Notes under the pieces: model-generated
What the model was told of the DNA's origin: nothing
Seen by the model: only the letters and a program-made list of their open reading frames with translations
Database searches by the model: none
In this document: one piece after another, positions 33,204 through 41,899 of the stretch
Layout: every line of letters starts with the position of its first letter
Numbering within the stretch: position 1 is the first letter of the stretch
Assembly (NCBI RefSeq): GCF_019334305.1
Contig: NZ_JAHWGH010000014.1
Location: forward strand, 496,001 to 560,000
Length of the DNA stretch: 64,000 nucleotides
Direction of reading: 5' to 3'
DNA from: Rossellomorea orangium
GTDB lineage: Bacteria; Bacillota; Bacilli; Bacillales; Bacillaceae_B
Made by a program: the position numbers and the translations under genes

Positions 33204-33227
33204 TACCTCCAATAAACACTACTACCA

Positions 33228-33256
33228 ATTATTTCAAATGACGAACGCGTACTCAA
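33228..33256 (-). promoter_or_regulatory. Sigma-A promoter, TGGTAGTG family, for the methyltransferase run
   Basis: TTGAGT (33256-33251), 17 bases ending in ATTTGA, AATAAT (33233-33228), then TGGTAGTAG. Confidence 0.7.
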
Positions 33257-33263
33257 CCTTTTT

Positions 33264-33303
33264 CAGAAAAAAGAAACTTATGACTTCCATCATAAGTTTC
33301 TTT
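33264..33303 (-). terminator. Terminator of the serine hydrolase gene
   Basis: 14-bp stem AAAGAAACTTATGA / TCATAAGTTTCTTT with a 6-base loop, then TTTTTT on the minus strand. It is about 95 bases beyond the stop. Confidence 0.75.
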
Positions 33304-33398
33304 TTATCAGTATAGGTTTTTATCTTTAAAATAAATCTCCCCCTTTCTACTACTATTGATATGCTAGATTAGTAGAGTTGAAAGGGACAGGCACCTGA

Positions 33399-34526
33399 TT
33401 ATTCCATGAAGATATCAATGACCTTGTCACACACGTCATGATGGGTGATTCCGTCAAAGTTGAGTAAGACCACTATTCCCAGGTCAAGTTCAGGTACCAT
33501 GGTCATAAGGGATCTTACCGCCATTTGGCCGCCGCCATGCTCTATAACCCGAAGACCCTTATATCGGTCTGTGAACCAAGCAAGTCCATAACTTCTTACT
33601 TCACTCCCAAACTGCCATTCTTCACTAACCAGGTGAACGGGCTGCTGCATCTCTTCAATTAAATCTGATCGTAGGACAGCCGATTCTTTCGTCAGATGAA
33701 AGGCTAGATATCTCCCTAAATCATTGGCAGTCGAGTATAAATAGCCAATGGGAGCAGAAAGAGAATTTTTCGGAAAAGGTGTTTCGGTTTTCTCCTCACC
33801 TAAATAATATTTGGCACTGTTTGGATCTTCTTCAACATCCTTTGAATCACTCGTAGTCCGGTTCATAGATAAAGGGGAAAGGATTTCATCTTCAAGATTC
33901 GTTTCCCACTCGACTCCAGTTACCTTCTCAAACAGATCGGCAAGGATCACATACGCATCGGTGCAATAATTCCATCCCTTCCCTGGCGGATACTCCAACT
34001 CCACCTTTTGAAACCACCTCGTTACATCTTCTCTCGTTTTCACACCATCAATCTCTTCTTCTGTAAGATTGTAATGGTCCAATGCTTCTTGAAATTCAGT
34101 CGGCGTGTCTGAAAAGATTTCCCTTACATTCGGAGCTGTCATATTGCCAATCCCCAGGTCCGATGGGAAGCCGGCCGTGTGGGATAAAAGTTGGCGGATC
34201 GTGATCGTATCACTTTGTTGTTTATCCTTTGTTCTAAAATAAGGCAGATACTCTACAACCTTATCATCCAATGACAGGAGATTCTTTTCTACAAGTTGCA
34301 TGATCGAAAGCGCCATAAAATTTTTTGAGATACTTTGTATACTCATCTTTGTATCTCCATCCATCGGTTGTTTCACAGGTTGAATCTGTGAGTAGCCAAA
34401 CCCTCTGGAATAGATGATGTCAGAATTTTTTACGATTGCAACGCTTAATCCTACCCCTTCCTGATCGATAAGTAGCTGATTAATATACTGTGTGATGTGC
34501 TCTAGTTTGTCTTTTAATTGATTCAT
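33399..34526 (-). CDS. Beta-lactamase-fold serine hydrolase (class C / PBP4*-like)
   Basis: 375 residues from ATG 34526 after AAAGGAG. SxxK is SISK (in SIQSISKNFMAL), the YxN position reads YCTDAY, and HxG is EHGGGQM. The plan fits Pfam Beta-lactamase, which covers esterases, D-amino-acid peptidases and PBP4*-like proteins. No clear signal peptide, so it is probably cytoplasmic. It follows the M3 peptidase gene by 54 bases with no terminator between, so the two are probably cotranscribed. Confidence 0.83.
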   Translation of the reverse strand: MNQLKDKLEHITQYINQLLIDQEGVGLSVAIVKNSDIIYSRGFGYSQIQPVKQPMDGDTKMSIQSISKNFMALSIMQLVEKNLLSLDDKVVEYLPYFRTKDKQQSDTITIRQLLSHTAGFPSDLGIGNMTAPNVREIFSDTPTEFQEALDHYNLTEEEIDGVKTREDVTRWFQKVELEYPPGKGWNYCTDAYVILADLFEKVTGVEWETNLEDEILSPLSMNRTTSDSKDVEEDPNSAKYYLGEEKTETPFPKNSLSAPIGYLYSTANDLGRYLAFHLTKESAVLRSDLIEEMQQPVHLVSEEWQFGSEVRSYGLAWFTDRYKGLRVIEHGGGQMAVRSLMTMVPELDLGIVVLLNFDGITHHDVCDKVIDIFME

Positions 34527-34580
34527 ATTTTCTCCTTTATTTTTAAATAGCAATGAGAGAGGAGGGATTGCCTCTATGTT

Positions 34581-36353
34581 TTAACTATACCTCTCTGTTT
34601 CCTCCAAATACTTCTCGATCGCTTCCTCGAGGGGACGTATGGCCGTCTCCCAAAAGTCCGTCCCTAACTCTTCCTTTAAGAATCCAATACTTAACTCTTC
34701 CATGGATTGGTTTCCTGATGAAGTAAGCAGCTTATCGTACCGCTCCGGGAAGCCATCTTTGTCCTCCTGATAGAGCGAATAGACGCCGTTACTGAACAAA
34801 TAGCCAATCGTGTACGGAAGATTGTAGAAGGCTTTTTCCGTATTAAAGAAGTGAGGGATCGACATCCAGTTGTGGGTATTCACTTCTTCCAGGGAATCGT
34901 TGAACCAGTCTCTTTCTGTTTCTTCCATTAATTGAACAATTTCTCCTGCTGAAAGCTTTCCGTTCAGGCGCTGTTTGTAAAAAGCGGCTTCGAACTCGAA
35001 CTTGGCCGGGATGAATGTAGTGTATTTCAATCCGTTCGTGATCTTCATTTCTAAAAGAGAGAGTCGGTCTTCTTCTGTTTTCGCAAGGTCTATGGCCGCA
35101 TCCAGGACAAGGTTCTCAGCGAATGTCGACGCCGTTTCGGCAAGACCCGTGCCTACCTTGTGGGAGAAACCGGGCTGTTCATGAAGAAGGGAATTGTGAT
35201 ACGCATGCCCCAACTCATGAGCAATCGTGACGACATCGTTATAGTTGCCGGTAAAGGAAAGCATCACCCGGCTTTCCTTTGCATTCGGGAACGAGGCACA
35301 AAAGGCGCCATGACGTTTATGATCTGCGGGCTCCGCATCAATCCACCCCTTTTCAAAAGCGGTTCTTGCAAATTGACCAAGCTTCTCACTAAAACGGGTG
35401 AACTGCCCTATCACAATGTCGGCTGCTTCTTCGTAGGTCAGCGTCGTCTTGGATGTGAAGGTCGGCGCGTAAACATCAAACCAACTCAGCTTGTCCACTC
35501 CAGTCAATGCAGCCTTCCGTTCTAAAAACCGGTGCAGCAAGGACGTATGGGCGTGGAGCGTATCCATCATGGTTGTGACTGAAGCTTCAGAGATACGGTT
35601 TTGCTCGTACATTTCCTTCAGTGGATTCGTCCATCCCCTCAACCGGTACAGCTCATTCCGGAAGCCGGCGAAATGGTTGAAGATGGAAGCGAACCGGTCT
35701 TCATTCTCACGGCACACTTTGGTGAGCGATACCGCGATCTCCTCACGCTTGTTCCTTTCATTAGACAACATTCCGAGAATATAGGCCTTATCAAATGAAA
35801 TCCATTCCGTGCCTTCTTCATTTTTCACCGGCACGTTAAGGCGGGCATATTCCTGACCGTATTGGTCCTCCCAACCGCTGAACCCATTGACTGAAAGGGC
35901 GTTGATCACCGTTTCCATTTCTGCAGGAAGCTGATCTTTCATTTTACGTCGCTGTTCCGTCAGAAACCTTTCACTTCCTGCTACGGCTATACTTTCGATG
36001 AACGATTTCCACTCAGCTTCCGTCATTTGGGCAAGACCCTGACTATATGTGAGGAGAAGCGTATCCATCTTCGCCTTCAGCTGGCTGCTCATTGCCATCA
36101 GATCCTGTGCTTCCCCGTCCAGAACGTTTTCCGATGCGATACAGAAAATGTATTCATCCATGTGAAACACCTGTGTATAGAGGTCCTGCACACGTTTAGT
36201 CACATCCACCGCTTCATTGATGTTCATCCCATGTTCCAATAGAGATTCCATTTCCCCAACTTGAAAGAGGAGCTCCATGACCTGCTCTTTCACCGGATGA
36301 TTCCCTGGCCTTACCGCGTCTAGATTCCATTGATTCGTATGTACATGATTCAC
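34581..36353 (-). CDS. M3 family oligoendopeptidase (second of two)
   Basis: 590 residues from GTG 36353, preceded by GGAGGGG. Zinc site HELGHAYHNSLLH, with GLAETASTFAENL downstream. Paralogous to 22631-24391 with the same length and motifs but clearly diverged. Cytoplasmic peptide turnover is the likely role. Confidence 0.9.
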   Translation of the reverse strand: MNHVHTNQWNLDAVRPGNHPVKEQVMELLFQVGEMESLLEHGMNINEAVDVTKRVQDLYTQVFHMDEYIFCIASENVLDGEAQDLMAMSSQLKAKMDTLLLTYSQGLAQMTEAEWKSFIESIAVAGSERFLTEQRRKMKDQLPAEMETVINALSVNGFSGWEDQYGQEYARLNVPVKNEEGTEWISFDKAYILGMLSNERNKREEIAVSLTKVCRENEDRFASIFNHFAGFRNELYRLRGWTNPLKEMYEQNRISEASVTTMMDTLHAHTSLLHRFLERKAALTGVDKLSWFDVYAPTFTSKTTLTYEEAADIVIGQFTRFSEKLGQFARTAFEKGWIDAEPADHKRHGAFCASFPNAKESRVMLSFTGNYNDVVTIAHELGHAYHNSLLHEQPGFSHKVGTGLAETASTFAENLVLDAAIDLAKTEEDRLSLLEMKITNGLKYTTFIPAKFEFEAAFYKQRLNGKLSAGEIVQLMEETERDWFNDSLEEVNTHNWMSIPHFFNTEKAFYNLPYTIGYLFSNGVYSLYQEDKDGFPERYDKLLTSSGNQSMEELSIGFLKEELGTDFWETAIRPLEEAIEKYLEETERYS

Positions 36354-36439
36354 GTTATCCCCTCCTATTTATCTACTATTATCGTAAATACATATGGAAA
36401 ATTTTACATCGGGCGTTGGACGGAGTATTGATTGAATGT

Positions 36440-37420
36440 TCAATCATTTGAAGACGCTCCTTCATACGCCGTGATTTTCTCAAAGTCGCTTCCCGCGATA
36501 ATTTCGGCTTCATGCATGCTGGTCCATCTTCCAATTGATACTTCAGGGTGTTTCTTCCGATAGCTCTGGACGATTTCATAGCCGATTTTGTAGTTGGCCC
36601 ATTGTGGGATGTCTTTGGACGGGATGCCATTTCTTAACCCTGCATAGCGATTCGGGTCACTGGAATCTTTGAGTTCGGTTATTTCAGTTACTACCTTTTC
36701 CTTTACTTCTGGTGTCATCGGTTCCTGCCATGGGACATCTATCTTTGGAAAGATGATATTGGCAAAGGCATCAGCCTTCCCTTCCAGCACCACTCCCCCT
36801 AGAATCGTATACATCATTCCCGGGTTGCTTTCTCCTGCAATGGCATGGTTATATTCGTGGGCGACTGTATACTTCAACATGTCTTCCTCCATGGCCGAAG
36901 AAAGTTGCAGCACAATGACATCGTCGTCCAAGACAAATCCCCCGACACCTCCCATTTTTTCAGCTACAATTGTATCTTCAGGATTCAAAGGTAAAACGAG
37001 TACTTTTTTATTGTTACCAGGGAGTTCTTTAGCGGATTTAAGCAACGCTTCTTTAATAATCCGGTTCGTCGTATCTTTGTTTTTATCCAAATCCTTTACT
37101 GATTCTGCAAGTTTATCCACTTCTGAGGACGGATCAAAAATATACCTTAAGCTGATTCCCTCCATATTGGACTTCTTTTTAAACGGTTCAAATACCTTTT
37201 CAATAAACACGGTCTCATTACTTTTCCCCGTCTGTTCACGTACGGTGTCTATGTAATCCTGCATTTCATCATACATATAAATGATGTCGAATTTCTGTTC
37301 TTCTTGTGAAAAAGTGATGTGCGATTCCGGTTCTTTCTTTTTCACTGGCTCATGATTGGAACATCCCATAAACATGAAACAAAATGCTGGTATAAGTAGC
37401 ACCTTCCCTAACGTTTTCAA
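36440..37420 (-). CDS. DUF2268 lipoprotein, predicted zinc protease (YjaZ-like)
   Basis: 326 residues from TTG 37420 (GGAGAGGTGCG upstream). Lipobox FMGC follows a clear signal peptide. The C-terminal half has VAHEYNHAIAGE, the HEXXH motif of DUF2268 predicted zinc-dependent proteases, and VLEGKADAFA with a possible third ligand. It is anchored outside the membrane. The upstream promoter looks ECF-type, which would fit an envelope stress role. Confidence 0.82.
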   Translation of the reverse strand: MKTLGKVLLIPAFCFMFMGCSNHEPVKKKEPESHITFSQEEQKFDIIYMYDEMQDYIDTVREQTGKSNETVFIEKVFEPFKKKSNMEGISLRYIFDPSSEVDKLAESVKDLDKNKDTTNRIIKEALLKSAKELPGNNKKVLVLPLNPEDTIVAEKMGGVGGFVLDDDVIVLQLSSAMEEDMLKYTVAHEYNHAIAGESNPGMMYTILGGVVLEGKADAFANIIFPKIDVPWQEPMTPEVKEKVVTEITELKDSSDPNRYAGLRNGIPSKDIPQWANYKIGYEIVQSYRKKHPEVSIGRWTSMHEAEIIAGSDFEKITAYEGASSND

Positions 37421-37457
37421 ATTCGCACCTCTCCATCCATTTCCATTTGTTACCTAC

Positions 37458-37486
37458 TATACGTTTTTGATTTGGAAATAGTTTCA
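37458..37486 (-). promoter_or_regulatory. ECF-sigma-type promoter of the DUF2268 lipoprotein gene
   Basis: TGAAAC (37486-37481), 17 bases, CGTATA (37463-37458). TGAAAC-N16/17-CGTA is the consensus of Bacillus sigma-W-like ECF factors. Confidence 0.5.
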
Positions 37487-37542
37487 AATAAATGAGAATA
37501 AAAAAAGAACCACCCGATCCAACCAGGAAGTTCTCATCATCC

Positions 37543-37986
37543 TCACCCGCCAGTATACACACTCGCACACGTCCCTGCCGCCGGTTCATAATAACAATGA
37601 TTTTTGAATTGTCCCGAAAACGGTTGATCATACCACGTCGGGGGACATGGAGCATAAGGGTTAAAATACCAAAGGGCATATTTCGCCGGGTGCTGTGCCC
37701 AATAATCCAGATTCTGTTTGGCTAACCTTTTCTCAACAGATCTGGCCCTGTTATAAAATAAATTCCCTTTTTGGACCGCTTCAAAGGAGTAGTTCCCTCC
37801 CTGGACCTGAAAAATGACTTGACGGATGCTCCTCACCTTCTTAAAGTCCAGACAATCTGCTTTCGCCCGGTTTACGATGACATTCCCGACGTACAGCATC
37901 CCCTGCTTCCCTTCGCCTTCCGCTTCCGCTCTCATCATCCTTGCCATTAAAGCAACATCTGCATCGGTGTACTTGACTCTTGGCAT
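37543..37986 (-). CDS. cwlJ: Spore cortex-lytic cell wall hydrolase CwlJ-like
   Basis: 147 residues from ATG 37986, close to the 142 of B. subtilis CwlJ. It is a Hydrolase_2 (SleB/CwlJ) domain alone: LMARMMRAEAEGEGKQGMLY with the catalytic glutamate, VGNVIVNRAK, the ALWYFNP strand and the C-terminal PPTWYDQPFSGQFKNHCYY. As in CwlJ there is no signal peptide or peptidoglycan-binding domain. CwlJ acts in the spore coat on cortex during germination and normally needs GerQ, which is not seen here. Confidence 0.88.
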   Translation of the reverse strand: MPRVKYTDADVALMARMMRAEAEGEGKQGMLYVGNVIVNRAKADCLDFKKVRSIRQVIFQVQGGNYSFEAVQKGNLFYNRARSVEKRLAKQNLDYWAQHPAKYALWYFNPYAPCPPTWYDQPFSGQFKNHCYYEPAAGTCASVYTGG

Positions 37987-38074
37987 TTTACTCACCTCAG
38001 AATATTTTATGAGAAATGCCGGCTTTCATGTCAGAAATTATTCATAAAAGGGAAGTTGGATAGGCTATTCGAGC

Positions 38075-38455
38075 TTATTTTGCCATGATTTCCTCTTCGT
38101 ACTTCATGTCTTTCGACGACCTATGATCCATTTTAATCAGCTGATCATAACGAATATCCCCGTCGTTCACTGCATAGTCAACCCTTGCCGTCGCCACTAT
38201 ACTTCCGGCTTTCCACCTTACGTCGAGGGTCGTGGTTATATACTCATTTCTCTTGTCCTTGCATTTGTAATAAATATAGGTATACTCTCCATCTTGAAAA
38301 ACCTGAAAACCTGTCTGGTCCGTAATTTCTTTCCGTATTTTACCCGGAGCCTCTTTCAGTGAAATGTCTTCATACTCTGCTTTAAAACCTATACTCATAT
38401 AGTAGAAGAAACCCAGTCCCAAGAAAAAGGTTAAGAGAATGAACCTTTTTTTCAT
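38075..38455 (-). CDS. Membrane-anchored protein of unknown function
   Basis: 126 residues: N-terminal anchor (RFILLTFFLGLGFFYY), then an extracytoplasmic domain of alternating strands (FQVFQDGEYTYIYYKCKDK, TTTLDVRWKAGSIVATARV). ATG starts at the base after the stop of the upstream gene. Function unknown. Confidence 0.65.
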   Translation of the reverse strand: MKKRFILLTFFLGLGFFYYMSIGFKAEYEDISLKEAPGKIRKEITDQTGFQVFQDGEYTYIYYKCKDKRNEYITTTLDVRWKAGSIVATARVDYAVNDGDIRYDQLIKMDHRSSKDMKYEEEIMAK

Positions 38456-38836
38456 CTACCTTTCCAACTTTCCACCCGTCATCTTCTTTAAAAACGGTCC
38501 TGCCTCTTCCGCAAGTAAAACCGTCCTTTCTGCCTCCCCATTCTTGATTCGAAAGATTTCCACTGACTTGTCCTTATGAAGGAGAACATCATACTTTTCC
38601 CCTCCCCATGTAAAGGTATAGTCCGTCACAATGTAAAGGCCGGTTGAATGCCACTTAAGTGATTCGACTATTTCCGTGAACTCCCTTAACCTTTTCTGGC
38701 CGTTCATTTCATAGACGACTTGTGCCGCACCCTCCCCATTCTTTTTAACAATGATTTCTTCGATCGGTCTGGACTGGGTCCATGCGAAAAAGCTCAAGCT
38801 GATGGTAACGATCATCACCCCCATTTTTTTGATCAT
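38456..38836 (-). CDS. Membrane-anchored or secreted protein of unknown function
   Basis: 126 residues from ATG 38836 after GGGAGGAACGGAC. N-terminal hydrophobic segment (MGVMIVTISLSFFAW) and a beta-rich outer domain (YIVTDYTFTWGGEKYDVLL). The next gene starts directly after its stop, so the two form a pair. Function unknown. Confidence 0.65.
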   Translation of the reverse strand: MIKKMGVMIVTISLSFFAWTQSRPIEEIIVKKNGEGAAQVVYEMNGQKRLREFTEIVESLKWHSTGLYIVTDYTFTWGGEKYDVLLHKDKSVEIFRIKNGEAERTVLLAEEAGPFLKKMTGGKLER

Positions 38837-38974
38837 GTCCGTTCCTCCCATAATTCTAATTAACATTCTTCAAGTTCTTTCAAGAAGAATTTCAACCGCT
38901 CTTGTATCTGCTCCTTCGTACCGTATCGGATCAGTATTCTCTTACTTATTACTATTTCATTTTTTTAAATTGAT

Positions 38975-39415
38975 TCATATACGATTCACTATCAATTTCG
39001 CTTCAGTTACTGCCCAATCATAGTGTTCGTGGAAAAGAAGCCGCTTCACATCTTCAACATCAACCCACTCCGTCACATGATCACATTGCTCCTGCACCTT
39101 TGCTTTAAGCTCGACCAGATAGAAATAGGCATCACTAAGGAGAGGCTCCCCTTTCCTTGAATGAAAATAGTTCATCGCATTTCCAATATAAGAGTCTATC
39201 GACACAAGATAACCTGTTTCCTCTATTAATTCTCTTCTCAGACAATCCACCTGGTTTTCAGATTCCTCAATCCCACCACCTGGTAGAAAATAGTGACCGG
39301 ACTCATTTCGAACCGTCATGACTTTATCGTTTTCATGATGAAAGATAACGGCATAGACACCTTTTCTTCTTTGATAGTCCAAACCTTGAATTCTGTCTCC
39401 GAATATTACTTTCAT
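38975..39415 (-). CDS. Nudix hydrolase
   Basis: 146 residues. Nudix box GGGIEESENQVDCLRRELIE followed by ETG (about 46-68). The C-terminal half contains HSRKGEPLLSDAYFYLV, as in some 8-oxo-dGTP-type Nudix proteins. Substrate unknown. The ATG overlaps the preceding stop (ATGA). Confidence 0.85.
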   Translation of the reverse strand: MKVIFGDRIQGLDYQRRKGVYAVIFHHENDKVMTVRNESGHYFLPGGGIEESENQVDCLRRELIEETGYLVSIDSYIGNAMNYFHSRKGEPLLSDAYFYLVELKAKVQEQCDHVTEWVDVEDVKRLLFHEHYDWAVTEAKLIVNRI

Positions 39416-39822
39416 CTATCCACCTTCAATTTCAAGACTCTCATATAAGGTTTCATGACAAAGATAAGATTGATAAACGCAACGACAAGTGCGATATAGC
39501 CACTTACATTCTCCAGTACGGCAAACTCATCTGTATAATAAACGGCTGAGCGATGAAAGTAATCGTTTATGTAAAAATGAAAGGCCGTAATCGTAGCATA
39601 TAGAGTAAATGTGATGAGATGAAACGCATGAGCTTTCGTCACGATCGTTCCTATCAGGATGAGCACTCCAGCTACGGCAAATGATTCCTGCGTAACCATC
39701 GCTTCCTCAGGAGTAAAGCTTACCGGGATATCCGACGTGATGAGAAAGCGAAATAAGGATGCACATACCCATAAACCCGTCCCTAGCGCTAACAGGATAA
39801 AACTAATGATATTCCTAGTCAA
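39412..39822 (-). CDS. Four-helix membrane protein
   Basis: 136 residues with four membrane segments. Coupled by overlap to genes on both sides (8 bases upstream, 4 downstream). No family recognised. Confidence 0.65.
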   Translation of the reverse strand: MTRNIISFILLALGTGLWVCASLFRFLITSDIPVSFTPEEAMVTQESFAVAGVLILIGTIVTKAHAFHLITFTLYATITAFHFYINDYFHRSAVYYTDEFAVLENVSGYIALVVAFINLIFVMKPYMRVLKLKVDR

Positions 39823-40246
39823 CGTTGATTTCCTCCTCTTCTGTATTCAAACTTAAGAAATTCAAGACCAGCACATAAAAGGGATATGACACCAGCGCTC
39901 CGATCATGACTAAACCCGATGCGGGATTCGGTGCGTCTCCTCCATAATTCGTCGGAAAGGAGGTGGAGATCACGTAAGAAAATAAGACGAAGTATGGTAG
40001 CCAAAGAACCGCCGTCCAATAAGCCGTATTCCGTCCCTCCATCCACTTCTTCGTGAGAAAATAAAGGAAGACGGTTCCCATGATCACAACCATGCCAGAC
40101 ATGAACCCACTGACATTCTCGACAAAATCCATATCCCAGCCCGACAGTCTCGTCAACCTGTATATATTCACCATCAGCTCCACAGGCACGAGAATCATCA
40201 AGGCATATATGATGCTGACCACATTTATTTTCAAAAAATAATTCAT
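39815..40246 (-). CDS. Four-helix membrane protein
   Basis: 143 residues from ATG 40246 after AAGGTGGG. Four membrane segments and an acidic end (LNTEEEEINVD). First gene of a three-gene unit with 39412 and the Nudix gene. No family recognised. Confidence 0.65.
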   Translation of the reverse strand: MNYFLKINVVSIIYALMILVPVELMVNIYRLTRLSGWDMDFVENVSGFMSGMVVIMGTVFLYFLTKKWMEGRNTAYWTAVLWLPYFVLFSYVISTSFPTNYGGDAPNPASGLVMIGALVSYPFYVLVLNFLSLNTEEEEINVD

Positions 40247-40272
40247 ATCAACCCACCTTACTTTCACTACCA

Positions 40273-40301
40273 ATTATTCCAAATTCACACAATTTTCTCA
40301 A
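40273..40301 (-). promoter_or_regulatory. Sigma-A promoter, TGGTAGTG family, for the 40246-38975 unit
   Basis: TTGAGA (40301-40296), 17 bases ending in TTTGG, AATAAT (40278-40273), then TGGTAGTG. Confidence 0.7.
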
Positions 40302-40302
40302 C

Positions 40303-40336
40303 CTAAAAAAGGAATGACCGCAATGGATCATTCCTT
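40303..40336 (-). terminator. Terminator of the 41791-40344 unit
   Basis: AAGGAATGA / TCATTCCTT stem with a 10-base loop followed on the minus strand by TTTT. Confidence 0.8.
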
Positions 40337-40343
40337 CCCTTGA

Positions 40344-41087
40344 TTAGTATAACCCTTGTTCGACATGATACTGATCAAGCATTTGCATATGTTGATCACG
40401 GACATTCCCTACTGTGTAACTTGAACTGTCTCTGTTCTCCCATTTGACCTCATTGCCTTCTTTATCGAGAGGGATCCAGCCAAAGGTGGAATGAATCCCA
40501 GGGTTGAAGTTTTCCCAAATCGAGTTGCCTGGAGGTTCACTTCCATCCGATAAGGTCAATGCCTGACCCCAATCGTCGGGTATCTTCATGGCCCCATAGG
40601 ACTTACCCTTTATGGATGCTTCAACCTTCATCTGGATACCGGGTACATAATGCTCCTCAGGGCCGCTGCTTGAATAACCTCTCTCCCTGATGTAATAATA
40701 CTGCAGGGTTTCTATGTCTCTGTCAGGATTCATATTCCATGTAATATGGAAACTCGACGGATCACCCGGATCCAGCATCCATATCCGGGGTTCGCCATCG
40801 GTCCGGACATGGATGACCTTCCAGCCGGTCAAATGCCTCTCCCAATAGCTGACACCATACTCGCCCCCAGCAGTAAGGAAAGGCGCAACCCCGTGACCGG
40901 CATCAAGTTTCAGCAGATCCTGAATCTCAACGGCTTCTGCATCGGAAAGGCCGGCATTGATCTGGGCCAGAATTTCTTCATCTTTAGGTAGGGAATCTGC
41001 TTTCTCTATATACACCCAATACAATGCAAGTAGCCCCACAATCAGGATACCCTGCGCCAGGTAACGGAAACGTCTCCCCTTCATCAT
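40344..41087 (-). CDS. Membrane-anchored protein of unknown function
   Basis: 247 residues. One N-terminal anchor (LAQGILIVGLLALYWVYI), then an extracytoplasmic domain with WKVIHVRTDGEPRIW and a Tyr-rich middle (LQYYYIRERGY). The ATG overlaps the stop of the upstream gene. Both proteins contain a YYR/YYY-type repeat and may be partners. Function unknown. Confidence 0.65.
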   Translation of the reverse strand: MMKGRRFRYLAQGILIVGLLALYWVYIEKADSLPKDEEILAQINAGLSDAEAVEIQDLLKLDAGHGVAPFLTAGGEYGVSYWERHLTGWKVIHVRTDGEPRIWMLDPGDPSSFHITWNMNPDRDIETLQYYYIRERGYSSSGPEEHYVPGIQMKVEASIKGKSYGAMKIPDDWGQALTLSDGSEPPGNSIWENFNPGIHSTFGWIPLDKEGNEVKWENRDSSSYTVGNVRDQHMQMLDQYHVEQGLY

Positions 41088-41791
41088 TCCTCCTCCTCAA
41101 GCACCGTTTCAGGAAAGCGGTAATAGTACTGCGTCTTTCGAGTCGAGATGAGGAGTCCCTTCCCGTCCTGCTCCATATAAATGTCCGGATTCAGCCCGCT
41201 TCCCCATTTCCCTGTGGTCCCCACCAGCTGATACGGAAAACGTTCAGGATTGGAAGATCGTCCTCCGACTTCCTCATACCATAGCCAACTTTCCACTTCA
41301 GCCTGTTTCACATTCGAAAGCTGCTTCTCGAGCTTCTCTTGATCCAAGGTCCGTCCCTCACCTGATGGATGAATGATGTTGATGGATGTTTCTTCAGCTC
41401 CTGTTATGTAGGTGGATAGGTCGTTTTCCGGATAGATGAGGGAATGGAGCGGGATGGTGAGCAGGGTTCCTGCCAGGAAGATGAAATTGGCGAGGAATCC
41501 GATCCAGGCAAACCGGCGATAAGTATCCCAGCGGCCTTCCTTGCTTCTAAGGACTCCGTACAGGATCCAGACGCCTAATGGTAGAATCGGTATTTTTATC
41601 AGTGTATGGAAAAATTCCATGTTAATGGTGAAAGCAAATAAGCCAACCAATAAGGCGAATAGTATTTTCCATACCCTAGGTTTTGTGTCCAGCCTTTTGT
41701 ACCCTCTATAGGCCAAATATCCGATCACGCTCCACTGAATGATGGACATCATGAAGGATACGATATTAAATGAAACATCGATGTTGATGAT
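41084..41791 (-). CDS. Membrane protein of unknown function with no standard start codon
   Basis: About 235 residues if read from ATC 41791, or 222 from ATG 41752. Three to four membrane helices precede an extracytoplasmic domain. AAGGAGG at 41800-41806 is followed after 8 bases by in-frame ATC ATC AAC ATC. The longer frame to ATG 41890 is ruled out because it reads through the YhfK terminator. No in-frame ATG, GTG or TTG lies at proper distance. Function unknown. Confidence 0.6.
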   Translation of the reverse strand: MINIDVSFNIVSFMMSIIQWSVIGYLAYRGYKRLDTKPRVWKILFALLVGLFAFTINMEFFHTLIKIPILPLGVWILYGVLRSKEGRWDTYRRFAWIGFLANFIFLAGTLLTIPLHSLIYPENDLSTYITGAEETSINIIHPSGEGRTLDQEKLEKQLSNVKQAEVESWLWYEEVGGRSSNPERFPYQLVGTTGKWGSGLNPDIYMEQDGKGLLISTRKTQYYYRFPETVLEEEE

Positions 41792-41844
41792 AAGAGCCCC
41801 CTCCTTTTTCACTATTTTACCATCTATACCCATATGTGGGTCAT

Positions 41845-41879
41845 AAAAAAAAAGAATGACCATCCAACGATGATCATTC
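41845..41879 (-). terminator. Terminator of the YhfK gene
   Basis: GAATGACCATC / GATGATCATTC hairpin (one mismatch) with a CAAC loop and a following run of nine T on the minus strand. Confidence 0.75.
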
Positions 41880-41899
41880 CCATTACTCATTTATACGTT

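Noticed and set aside
41792..41890. N-terminal extension of the membrane protein gene ending at 41084
   Set aside because: The extension is coded by the YhfK terminator and the ribosome binding site itself.
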